Source: CAZSVI01 sp964610205
GTDB taxonomy: Bacteria; Bacillota; Clostridia; DSM-8532
DNA length: 18,999 nt
Assembly: GCA_964610205.1 (NCBI GenBank)
Contig: CAZSVI010000075.1
Span: 1-18,999, forward strand
Direction: 5' to 3'
The notes under the pieces were generated by a model. It did no database searches, was not told the DNA's origin, and was given only the letters and a program-made list of their open reading frames with translations. Shown one piece after another: positions 7,719-14,632 of this stretch; position 1 is the stretch's first letter, and each line of letters starts with the position of its first letter. The position numbers and the translations under genes are program-made.

Positions 7719-8507
7719 GTGTTTCATAGTTTCCCGATTGGAAAAATTAATTCACTGAGCCCGATGGAACTTGATGCTCTTCGGTATATTAATAATAACA
7801 AGAGCGATGTTTTGACGCTTTCAATTCAGGAACTTGCCAGAAAGCTCTTTGTTTCGACGACTACAATAATAAGGCTTTGTAAGAAGCTTGATCTGGAAGG
7901 GTACAGCCACTTGAAATATTTTATCAGGGAACTGCTTTCAAACGAGAAGCTCAGTGAAGAAACCATTCCCTCACTGTCGCTGGAGGAGATCATAGCCGAA
8001 GAGCTTTCTGATATTGAAAAGACAGCACGAGGGATTGATGGCCAGGCTGTTCGAGATATTGCTGAGTTTATGCAACAGGATACTCAGATACATTTTTTCG
8101 CCAAAGGTTTGACGAACATTGTATTTGACTATGCCGCCCGCCATTTGCTTTCGCTGTCCAGACACGTCATACGCTATGAAGACACGCATATAGCATATGT
8201 GCAGGCAGGGAATATGGACGGAAAAGATATCATATTTTTAGGTTCGCTAAGCGGCGAGACGGAGCAGGTTGTCAGAGTCGCACAAATAGCTAAGTCCAGG
8301 GGAGCAAAAGTTGTCACCTTTACAGCGGCGTCCTCCTCACAGTTGTATAAAATCGGTGATTATAATTTTCTCCTTGTAAATAATGCAAAAACGACACTTG
8401 ATGTGGATACAAAGTCGCGATGCCAGCTGATGTTTATTCTCAACGCTATTGTCAAATCGTATGTACAGTCTGATTGGCATAGGAGTTCTATGACAAGGGA
8501 CTGTTAA
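7719..8507 (+). CDS. MurR/RpiR-family transcriptional regulator (HTH + SIS domain)
   Basis: DNA-binding regulator normally responding to a phosphorylated sugar. The start is GTG 7719 with AGAGAGGTG just upstream. The N-terminal HTH spans about residues 1-75, with SIQELARKLFVSTTTIIRLCKKL as the recognition region. A SIS phosphosugar-binding domain spans about residues 105-245, including IFLGSLSGETEQVV and GAKVVTFTAAS. Length is 262 residues, normal to slightly short for the family. It sits between the transport/phosphoesterase operon and the AEC-amidohydrolase pair, so it could control either. A phosphosugar ligand would fit the transport operon. The operator was not identified. Confidence 0.9.
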   Translation: MFHSFPIGKINSLSPMELDALRYINNNKSDVLTLSIQELARKLFVSTTTIIRLCKKLDLEGYSHLKYFIRELLSNEKLSEETIPSLSLEEIIAEELSDIEKTARGIDGQAVRDIAEFMQQDTQIHFFAKGLTNIVFDYAARHLLSLSRHVIRYEDTHIAYVQAGNMDGKDIIFLGSLSGETEQVVRVAQIAKSRGAKVVTFTAASSSQLYKIGDYNFLLVNNAKTTLDVDTKSRCQLMFILNAIVKSYVQSDWHRSSMTRDC

Positions 8508-8817
8508 ATTTTTCTTAAAACCATTTTTCGCTCTCCCGTTCTTAGCATAGAAAAGTGTCGTAGTGTGAGGTCTCCATATCCCGGGTCGCTCAGTTACTCG
8601 CTTTAAGACTGATAATAGCAGTATGGCTTCGTAGTATGTCGCCCTGCGTCATTGAAATCATCCGAACCACCCGTTGTGTTAACCTGACTGTACGTCCGAA
8701 TAGTAACAATGAGACATTATCATAAATAAAATCTAAAAAGATGTTTCTTTTCCATAATTCAATCCTGTGTTAGAATATATAAGTTGAACTAAATATACAT
8801 CAATTCCGGAGGGCAAA
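8508..8817. other. 310-bp intergenic region, possibly a degenerate coding remnant
   Basis: No intact gene. On the minus strand a frame open for at least 42 codons ends at 8590-8592 (stop TGA). It reads like a worn protein C-terminus (ending AIISLKASN) but has no ribosome binding site, and I cannot name it. The last 60 bases are AT-rich and contain TGTTAGAAT, a possible extended -10 for the AEC gene. No hairpin terminator for the RpiR gene was seen here. Confidence 0.35.
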
Positions 8818-9738
8818 ATGAATTTTAGTATTGTGTTTGATCAGGTTTTAGTTCTTATGATCATTTTGATTGTGGGAGTCGTAGCCGGAAAGGCCGGAAT
8901 CATAGCCGACGGTGTTTCAAAAAAACTTTCCGAGCTGCTTTTATATGTCACAGCCCCTATGTTGGTACTGGGAGCTTTTTTCTTTGAATATTCCGCTGAA
9001 AAAATGCGGAACGGGCTGCTTGTGTTTCTCATGGCCTCTGCTTTTTTTCTGATTACAATTGTTTTATCTCTTTTCATATATAGAAAAAGCAATGCCAGGA
9101 TTAAGCCAATTATGAGGTTTACAGCAGTTTTCTCAAACTGTGGTTTTATGGGTCTTCCGATGATGAAGGTTTTATACGGGATGGACGGCGTTTTTTTAGG
9201 TTCTTTCTATATTGTTGCGTTTTATCTTTTCATCTGGACATTTGGAATAACCATGTTCAGTGAGATAAAGGGAAGAGAAGAAATAAAAAGTACTATGAAA
9301 AAAGCTCTTCTTAATCCGGCCATGATTGCGGTTTATGTTGGTGTGATTATATTTGTTTTCAGAATTCCCGTTCCGGGTGTGGTGAAAGAAGCCGCAGGGT
9401 ATATCGGGGATATGACGATGCCGTTGTCAATGCTTATTATTGGTTCTTTGGTGAGTTCAGTCAAGTTTGGCATACTGCTGAACGATATAAAGGCTTATTA
9501 CGCCAGTGCTGTGAGGCTTGTATTGATGCCGCTCATTGCGTATTGCATCTTCCGCTTTGCGGGCATGCCCTCGTTGCCTGTGGCCATCGTAGTTACAGCT
9601 CTTGCCATGCCTATAGCGGCAAACACAACAATATTCGCGGAATTATTTGACAAGGATGCGCTATTCGCGTCAAAGGCTGTTATTCTGTCAACAGTTTTTT
9701 CAATTATTACTATACCTCTGATTGTATCTATTCTTTGA
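8818..9738 (+). CDS. AEC-family transporter (auxin efflux carrier / malonate carrier type)
   Basis: Polytopic inner-membrane carrier of 306 residues, with ATG preceded by CGGAGGG. The protein is hydrophobic throughout, with about ten likely membrane segments in two halves, as in PF03547. Diagnostic family features are the early KAGIIADGVSKKLSELLLYVT segment, NCGFMGLPM in the middle, and MPIAANTTIFAELF near the end. Bacterial AEC members are linked to malonate, malate and other small organic acids, so export or import of a carboxylate is possible. It lies 31 bases before the amidohydrolase, probably in the same transcript, so the carrier may move that enzyme's substrate or product. The direction and solute are unknown. 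Confidence 0.88.
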   Translation: MNFSIVFDQVLVLMIILIVGVVAGKAGIIADGVSKKLSELLLYVTAPMLVLGAFFFEYSAEKMRNGLLVFLMASAFFLITIVLSLFIYRKSNARIKPIMRFTAVFSNCGFMGLPMMKVLYGMDGVFLGSFYIVAFYLFIWTFGITMFSEIKGREEIKSTMKKALLNPAMIAVYVGVIIFVFRIPVPGVVKEAAGYIGDMTMPLSMLIIGSLVSSVKFGILLNDIKAYYASAVRLVLMPLIAYCIFRFAGMPSLPVAIVVTALAMPIAANTTIFAELFDKDALFASKAVILSTVFSIITIPLIVSIL

Positions 9739-9769
9739 GTTAATATATTAATAATAGCGAGGATTAAAG

Positions 9770-10606
9770 ATGGATAAAAAATTTTACAGAATTATTGATA
9801 TGCATACACATATTTTCCCCGATAAAATTGCCGAAAAAGCCGTTTCCAGCATTGGGAGATACTATCATCTTGATATGTGGGGGCAGGGAACCGTCAGTGC
9901 TCTTCTGGAAAGCGGGGAAAAAATCGGAGTAAGCAAATATATAGTCCATTCATCCGCTACTCATGTAGAGCAGGTTATATCCATAAACAATTTTGTATCG
10001 GATACGATTAAAAACCACAGCTGTTTGGTTGGTTTTGGAACACTGCATTCGTCCATGGAGAACCCCGCTGCGGAAATTAACAGAATGATAGGGTTAGGAC
10101 TTAAAGGGATAAAGCTGCATCCGGAATTTCAGCATTTCAGAATTGACGATGAAGAAATGATGCCTGTTTACAAAGCAATAGAAGGCAGATTACCGCTTTT
10201 AATACATATGGGCGATGAAAACCAGGATTCCTCAAGCCCGTTAAGGCTTTCCCGAGTGCTGGACAGATTTCCTGAACTGGTAGTTATCGCTGCTCACTTT
10301 GGGGGGTATCGCATGTGGGAGGATTCCATGCGGTATTTGGTGGGTAGAAACCTCTATATGGATACCTGCAGTTCACTTGCTTTCCTCGATCCCGACATAG
10401 CTGTCGGTATGATACGGCGGCATGGTACGGATAAATTCCTGTTTGGTACGGACTATCCCATGTGGGACCATGAAGAAGAATTAAAGCGGTTTCTGCGGCT
10501 TGGACTTACCGAAGAAGAAAGGATAGCCATACTCTCAGGAAATGCTGAAATATTATTAAATTCAATGAGCATTTGCGCGAATTGTACACCAAAACGCGGG
10601 TGCTAG
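9770..10606 (+). CDS. Amidohydrolase-family metal-dependent hydrolase (Amidohydro_2/TIM-barrel)
   Basis: Cytoplasmic TIM-barrel hydrolase or decarboxylase. Metal ligands are visible: MHTH (His12, His14), Lys115 with His117 in GIKLHPE, His146 (LIHMG), His176 (AHFGG) and Asp228 (FGTDYPMW). Length is 278 residues. The domain normally ends soon after a GNAEILL-like segment, here residues 258-263. The following ~14 residues (SMSICANCTPKRGC) are encoded inside the 95-bp repeat copy 2, so the native C-terminus has been replaced or extended. CGAGGATT precedes the ATG. It follows the AEC carrier closely, suggesting a shared pathway on a small organic acid or amide. The reaction is not identifiable. 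Confidence 0.85.
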   Translation: MDKKFYRIIDMHTHIFPDKIAEKAVSSIGRYYHLDMWGQGTVSALLESGEKIGVSKYIVHSSATHVEQVISINNFVSDTIKNHSCLVGFGTLHSSMENPAAEINRMIGLGLKGIKLHPEFQHFRIDDEEMMPVYKAIEGRLPLLIHMGDENQDSSSPLRLSRVLDRFPELVVIAAHFGGYRMWEDSMRYLVGRNLYMDTCSSLAFLDPDIAVGMIRRHGTDKFLFGTDYPMWDHEEELKRFLRLGLTEEERIAILSGNAEILLNSMSICANCTPKRGC

Positions 10607-10655
10607 AGCGCATGCCGATTGCGTTTTGTGTGCAATGCGCCGCGAGCGTTTTATC
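10561..10655 (-). repeat. 95-bp interspersed repeat, copy 2 (inverted)
   Basis: The reverse complement matches 7446-7540 at 76 of 95 positions with no gaps. It fills the space between two genes exactly: its GATAAAACGC end begins right after the TAG stop of the minus-strand ECF gene, and its other end covers the last ~46 bases of the amidohydrolase reading frame. The CAAAACGC/GCGTTTTG stem is kept and the inner stem is altered by G-U-compatible changes. It may act as a shared 3' structure between the convergent genes. Confidence 0.82.
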
Positions 10656-11414
10656 CTATAACTTTTCTTTCGGAATTACTTTTAATAAGGCAGGCGCAAT
10701 CAGAATTGTAATGACTATACCCGTTACAAACTGAACCAGATTCATTGGTATGCTGAAAACAGGAGAAATCGCATTACCATATAGTATTGTTTCGGCTATA
10801 TAGTATCCGATTATCATGCATGAACCGGCGCTCATCATTCCCAGAATCATGCTCGGATCAAGATATGTTTTTTTCTGTTTTTTGGTAAACCAGTATATCA
10901 TGGCAAAAACCAATATAAAAAAAGCAAAGATAGCCGCAGTTAATTTCCATTGTATCTGTGAAGCTAACTGTACTATGTTCTCGGGAGAATCTTCCAGGGC
11001 TGCGGACAGGTTATCAACTGAATGCTTTAATGTATGGGATAAGGCGTTTTTTACAAATGTAAAAAAACCTATCCAGATAACCAGTGTTACACCCGCAGAG
11101 ATTACGGTTTGCTTTTTGGTTTTATGTCTGATAACAATACCCATAATAAGTGCCATAAGGGCTTTTACAATAAGGGTTGGTATAGCCCATTGCGCGAAAG
11201 GAGATAAAAGATCGGCCAGCATTGATCCTATACCGGAAGCAAAGGCTCCGTAAAACGGACCCAATACAATAACCGAAAGGAAGATAAAGCCGTCACCGAA
11301 ATGGATATATCCGTTAGTTGTAGGTATTTTTATAACACTGGTCGCTAAAAAAACGAGAGCGGTCATAAGGCCGGTCAATACAATTCTCATGGATGGTTTG
11401 TTCAAGGAGTTCAC
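10656..11414 (-). CDS. ECF transporter S component (substrate-capture membrane protein)
   Basis: Integral membrane S component of an energy-coupling-factor vitamin importer, about 250 residues with around six hydrophobic segments. Typical features are the N-terminal MRIVLTGLMTALVFLATSV helix, the YIHFGDGFIFLSVIVLGP loop and GIGSMLADLL. No ECF ATPase or T component is nearby, so it would use a shared module encoded elsewhere. The longest frame starts at GTG 11414; a TTG three codons later, with GGGGTG about six bases upstream, is an equally good start. It is divergent from a MocR-type regulator across a 102-base region with an inverted repeat, which suggests control by that regulator. Vitamin B6 or a precursor is plausible from that pairing but not shown by the protein itself. 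Confidence 0.85.
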   Translation of the reverse strand: MNSLNKPSMRIVLTGLMTALVFLATSVIKIPTTNGYIHFGDGFIFLSVIVLGPFYGAFASGIGSMLADLLSPFAQWAIPTLIVKALMALIMGIVIRHKTKKQTVISAGVTLVIWIGFFTFVKNALSHTLKHSVDNLSAALEDSPENIVQLASQIQWKLTAAIFAFFILVFAMIYWFTKKQKKTYLDPSMILGMMSAGSCMIIGYYIAETILYGNAISPVFSIPMNLVQFVTGIVITILIAPALLKVIPKEKL

Positions 11415-11466
11415 CCCATTTAATCTATATTTCCTGATTTAATCATGATATAATATATCACATAAC

Positions 11467-11487
11467 TGACCACTTAAAAAGTGACAG
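11467..11487. promoter_or_regulatory. Operator-like inverted repeat between the ECF gene and the MocR gene
   Basis: CTGACCACTT and AAAGTGACAG face each other across about two bases (inner core CACTT-AAA-AAGTG). Read on the minus strand the left half is AAGTGGTCAG, resembling the AAAGTGG-type boxes I recall for actinobacterial PdxR, a MocR-family regulator. CATGATATAATAT at 11444-11456 next to it contains TGATATAAT, an extended -10 for rightward transcription. The site lies 30 bases before the MocR start, suitable for autoregulation and control of the ECF gene. Confidence 0.45.
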
Positions 11488-11516
11488 TTTTATTAAAAAC
11501 GAAGGGGACAGTTAGA

Positions 11517-12875
11517 ATGCTTTTGGAAACTGCCTGGTATAATTATCATGATGAAACGGATTCGCCCAAATATGTCCGTTTGTATTTTTGTATACGCAGG
11601 GAAATAGAGAGAGGGAATATTCCTTCCCACTACCGGCTGCCATCAATCCGGCAAATATCCGGTGAATTGGGCCTTAGTAAAACAACCGTTGAAAATGCTT
11701 ATAACCAGCTTAATGTTGAAGGATATATTTATAGTATTCCCCAGAAAGGGTATTTCACGTCGCAGATGGATAAGTCTTTTTTATATTCTGCGCAATCGGG
11801 CAGAAGAGAAAAAGAGGGATTTGTAAAAACAATTAGAAACCCGAAGTATATGGATGAGGAATTATTTGATTTTCACGAATGGAAGAAAACATATTCCCGT
11901 GTTTTAGAGGGATTCTGCGGAAGACTGCTTCAGGAAGGAAATCCGCAGGGGGAGACGGAACTACGGGATGCTTTATGCGTCTATGCTTATAGGGCCAGAG
12001 GCATTCAATGCAATCCGGATCAGATTGTAATCGGTGCCGGGGTTCAGACTTTGCTGCACATTATTTGCGATATCACCGAAGAAGTAGTTGATAAGAAGGT
12101 TGCTTTTGAGGAACCGGGATTTACAGATGTCCGATACATTTTTCAAAGACGTGGGTTTTGTTTGTATCCTGTTGAACTGGAAGAGGATGGTATTAATATA
12201 CAATACCTTTTTGATAAGAAGGTGTCTTTATGTTTCATCAGCCCGTCACATCAGTATCCCACAGGATTGGTTATGCCTATACAGAAAAGGATGGAGCTTT
12301 TATACTGGGCAGCGCAGGTAAACGGGTATATAATGGAGGATGATTACGACAGCGAACTTCGTTTCTCAGGAAGGCCGGTCCCTTCATTATTCAGTCTGGA
12401 TAATCGCGATAGAGTTATATATATCGGTTCTTTTTCAACTGCTCTGATGCCTTCATTAAGGATAAGTTATATGATTTTGCCTGATTTGCTTATGAAAAAC
12501 TATAAAAAATGCAACCTTAACTACCGCTCTACAGTTTCTGCTGCCGAACAATTGACATTGGCATTATTTATAAACGGGGGACACTATGAAAAACATCTTC
12601 GCAAAATGAGGAAGAAGTGTTCCGAAAGATTGAGGGCAATACTCCGTGAAGCCGAACCATATAAGGGAATTTTTAATGTATATTCCTCCGATACAGGTAC
12701 TTTTGTTTTGCTTGAGTCAAATAACGGTAGGATTACTGAAATAATAAAGAATAATGGTATGAAAATGGGATTGGGAATAAGAAATATCTGGGGAAGATAT
12801 TTTGTGCTCCAATTTGGAAACATACCTGAAAATTTGATGGGGAAACTAATGAAGGAAATTTCATATGAAAAATAA
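11517..12875 (+). CDS. MocR-family regulator (GntR HTH + aminotransferase-like domain), PLP lysine replaced
   Basis: Transcription factor of 452 residues. The ATG at 11517 has GAAGGGG nine bases upstream; the GTG at 11481 has no such site. The N-terminal winged HTH is clear (IRQISGELGLSKTTVENAYNQL, then a wing with PQKGYF). The C-terminal fold-type-I aminotransferase domain has expected landmarks: GNPQGETELRDAL, SPSHQYPTG and MEDDYDSELRFSGRP. At the Schiff-base site, where GTFSK is usual, it reads GSFSTALMPSLRISY, so Thr308 replaces the lysine. Such a protein could not bind PLP as an internal aldimine and may sense another ligand. It is divergent to an ECF S component, hinting at a vitamin or amino-acid regulon (PdxR-like by context only). 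Confidence 0.87.
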   Translation: MLLETAWYNYHDETDSPKYVRLYFCIRREIERGNIPSHYRLPSIRQISGELGLSKTTVENAYNQLNVEGYIYSIPQKGYFTSQMDKSFLYSAQSGRREKEGFVKTIRNPKYMDEELFDFHEWKKTYSRVLEGFCGRLLQEGNPQGETELRDALCVYAYRARGIQCNPDQIVIGAGVQTLLHIICDITEEVVDKKVAFEEPGFTDVRYIFQRRGFCLYPVELEEDGINIQYLFDKKVSLCFISPSHQYPTGLVMPIQKRMELLYWAAQVNGYIMEDDYDSELRFSGRPVPSLFSLDNRDRVIYIGSFSTALMPSLRISYMILPDLLMKNYKKCNLNYRSTVSAAEQLTLALFINGGHYEKHLRKMRKKCSERLRAILREAEPYKGIFNVYSSDTGTFVLLESNNGRITEIIKNNGMKMGLGIRNIWGRYFVLQFGNIPENLMGKLMKEISYEK

Positions 12876-12879
12876 ACAA

Positions 12880-12945
12880 AAACCATAAGTTTTAAAACAG
12901 AATTCAGTATATTATTCCCTATGGTTTGCGTTTGATTATTTTTTT
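12880..12945 (+). terminator. Possible weak terminator after the MocR gene
   Basis: AAACCATA (12880-12887) pairs perfectly with TATGGTTT (12920-12927) across a 32-base loop, and a run of eight T follows about ten bases later. The long loop and the distance to the T run make it weak. The remainder of the gap up to 13118 is AT-rich; it holds three GCAGTA-type repeats (13011, 13033, 13080) and a small GGAAT-ATTCC hairpin. Confidence 0.3.
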
Positions 12946-13118
12946 TGTTATTATATATATAACGAAACACATAATTTAGCTATTAATGAATTTCCAACGC
13001 GTCCTTCTTTGCAGTATTAAAGGTCAATTTTTGCAGTAACCGTATTTTCATGGAATCAGTATTCCTTTATTCGGGTGCGGCAGTATTAGAAGCATATATA
13101 TGAAAGTGAGGTTGAAAG

Positions 13119-14345
13119 ATGACTTATTCAAAAGACATAGTCCTGAATGATCGTTTTGAACAGCTTAAGAGCGAAATAGCCGATTATGAAGCGGTAAAAG
13201 CCGATATCCTTACGGGCGTTGAGGACTATGAAAAAGTCAGGTATCAGAAAAAGCTTATACTGAATTATTTCAATGCTACGGAAGATAACTATAATGATTA
13301 CCGGTGGCAGATGGAAAACCGTATTATAAATTCAGAGGGGCTGGCTGAACTGATTCAATTGCCTGAAGAGGAAATCAGGCATATTAATGAAGTATCGGGG
13401 AAATATCGTTTTGCCGTATCTCCCTACTACCTGTCGGTTATCGACCCCGGAAATACGGCATGTCCGATAAAAAAGCAGTCCATTCCATCGGTATCCGAAC
13501 TGGATGACATAGGGGAGCTGGATCCTATGGATGAAAAAGGACACGCCATTCATGAAATTATAACGCGTCGCTATCCGGACAGGCTTATTATTAAAGTGAC
13601 AAATGTCTGCGGAATGTTCTGCAGGTTCTGCCAGAGAAGGCGTATGATCGGTGAATCCGATACTGTTGTTCCGCGCCATAAAATAAAAAACGCCATCGAT
13701 TATGTCCGGGAACAAAAAGAAATAAGAGATGTATTAATTACCGGAGGGGATGCGTTTTTACCGTCTGATGAATTGATTGACTGGATGATGGGTGAACTCA
13801 GGAAAATACCCCATCTTGAAATCATCCGGCTGGGCACCAGAACTCCGGTTACACTGCCTCAGAGAGTTACAAAAAATCTTGTAAACATACTGAAAAAGTA
13901 TCATCCTGTGTTTGTAAATACGCAGTTCAATCATCCCCGGGAGATAACACCCGAGGCGAAGCAGGTATGCGAAATGCTGGCCGATGCAGGTATTCCTGTC
14001 GGTAACCAGATGGTATTACTCAAGGGAGTTAACGATGACAAGTTTGTGGTCCGGAAGCTGAATCAGGAGCTTTTAAAAATAAGAGTCCGGCCATATTACA
14101 TTTTCCATCCGAAAAAAGTGAAGGGAACAAGCCAGTTTTGGGTCAGGATTGAAGAAGGAATGGAAATAATGGAGAGCCTTAGAGGCAGAACTTCCGGTCT
14201 GGCGATTCCAACATATATAATAAACGGGCCTAAAGGGTTGGGAAAAACACCCATCCTGCCGAATTATCTGATGTGTCTCGGAAAAGATAAGGTTGCCTTC
14301 AGAAACTGGCAGGGTGAATACTTCGAGGTGGAAAATTACGGGTAA
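13119..14345 (+). CDS. eam: KamA-family radical SAM aminomutase, probably glutamate 2,3-aminomutase
   Basis: Radical SAM, PLP-dependent aminomutase moving the alpha-amino group to the beta carbon. The [4Fe-4S] motif is Cys164-x3-Cys168-x2-Cys171 (CGMFCRFC). LITGGDAF at 206-213 corresponds to the SAM-contacting Gly-rich motif. The PLP lysine is Lys376 in GLGKTPILPNY. Lysine 2,3-aminomutases carry a CDLS segment whose Asp binds the substrate amino group; here it is replaced by HPKKVKGT (330-337), so lysine is an unlikely substrate. Known glutamate 2,3-aminomutases from clostridia look similar here, giving beta-glutamate, an osmolyte. The 408-residue length fits. No beta-lysine acetyltransferase gene is next to it, in keeping with a non-lysine role. 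GAGGT precedes the ATG. The exact substrate remains inference. Confidence 0.82.
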   Translation: MTYSKDIVLNDRFEQLKSEIADYEAVKADILTGVEDYEKVRYQKKLILNYFNATEDNYNDYRWQMENRIINSEGLAELIQLPEEEIRHINEVSGKYRFAVSPYYLSVIDPGNTACPIKKQSIPSVSELDDIGELDPMDEKGHAIHEIITRRYPDRLIIKVTNVCGMFCRFCQRRRMIGESDTVVPRHKIKNAIDYVREQKEIRDVLITGGDAFLPSDELIDWMMGELRKIPHLEIIRLGTRTPVTLPQRVTKNLVNILKKYHPVFVNTQFNHPREITPEAKQVCEMLADAGIPVGNQMVLLKGVNDDKFVVRKLNQELLKIRVRPYYIFHPKKVKGTSQFWVRIEEGMEIMESLRGRTSGLAIPTYIINGPKGLGKTPILPNYLMCLGKDKVAFRNWQGEYFEVENYG

Positions 14346-14383
14346 TCTGAGCTTATGAATTAATTAAAACCATGTACCTGACG

Positions 14384-14407
14384 AGGCAGTCTGCATAGAA
14401 ACTGCCT
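14384..14407. repeat. Hairpin downstream of the aminomutase gene
   Basis: AGGCAGT (14384-14390) pairs with ACTGCCT (14401-14407) over a 10-base loop. No T run follows, so it is at best a weak 3' stabiliser. A second small palindrome, AATGATT-cttgc-AATCATT, is at 14426-14444. Confidence 0.45.
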
Positions 14408-14457
14408 TGCTCAGTTGTGTAATAAAATGATTCTTGCAATCATTCCTTTCAGGAATT

Positions 14458-14593
14458 ATGATATAATATCCTCGCAAACGAGGATATTATATGCCTCCGG
14501 CGGAATTGATGCGCGTGCATAATTTTTTTCTTCGCAAAAAATGCACATGCGCGATTATATCATGCAATTTCTTCGAAATTCATGATATAATAT
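14458..14593. repeat. Cluster of three strong palindromes, MITE-like, in front of asnS
   Basis: Three adjoining hairpins fill about 135 bases. (1) ATATAATATCCTCG (14461-14474) and its perfect complement (14479-14492), loop CAAA. (2) GCGC-GTGCAT (14511-14520) with ATGCAC-at-GCGC (14541-14552), extended by a T/A run. (3) ATTATATCATG plus AATTTC (14554-14571, one bulged C) with GAAATT plus CATGATATAAT (14575-14591), loop TTC. The shared ATATAAT/ATGATATAAT arms suggest one dispersed repetitive element. The unit carries TGATATAAT (extended -10) twice on the + strand. Confidence 0.7.
14583..14591 (+). promoter_or_regulatory. Extended -10 promoter element for asnS, inside the palindrome arm
   Basis: TGATATAAT ends 41 bases before the asnS ATG. 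No good -35 lies 17 bases upstream (TGCAAT at 14563-14568), as is common for extended -10 promoters. The same 13 bases, CATGATATAATAT, occur at 11444-11456 before the MocR gene. Confidence 0.4.
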
Positions 14594-14632
14594 GTAGAAT
14601 TGAATATACTATACACCTGAACAGGAGATGAA

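Noticed and set aside
10816..11253. 145-codon open frame on the + strand
   Set aside because: It lies entirely antisense within the ECF S component gene, lacks a ribosome binding site and gives a low-complexity Ile/Ala-rich product; it is a shadow of the real gene.
13332..13715. 127-codon open frame on the - strand
   Set aside because: Fully antisense to the radical SAM aminomutase; no start signal or recognisable domain.
14384..14593. Possible T-box riboswitch in front of asnS
   Set aside because: Hairpins are short, AT-rich palindromes; no T-box-like conserved sequence or terminator/antiterminator pair just before the gene was seen.
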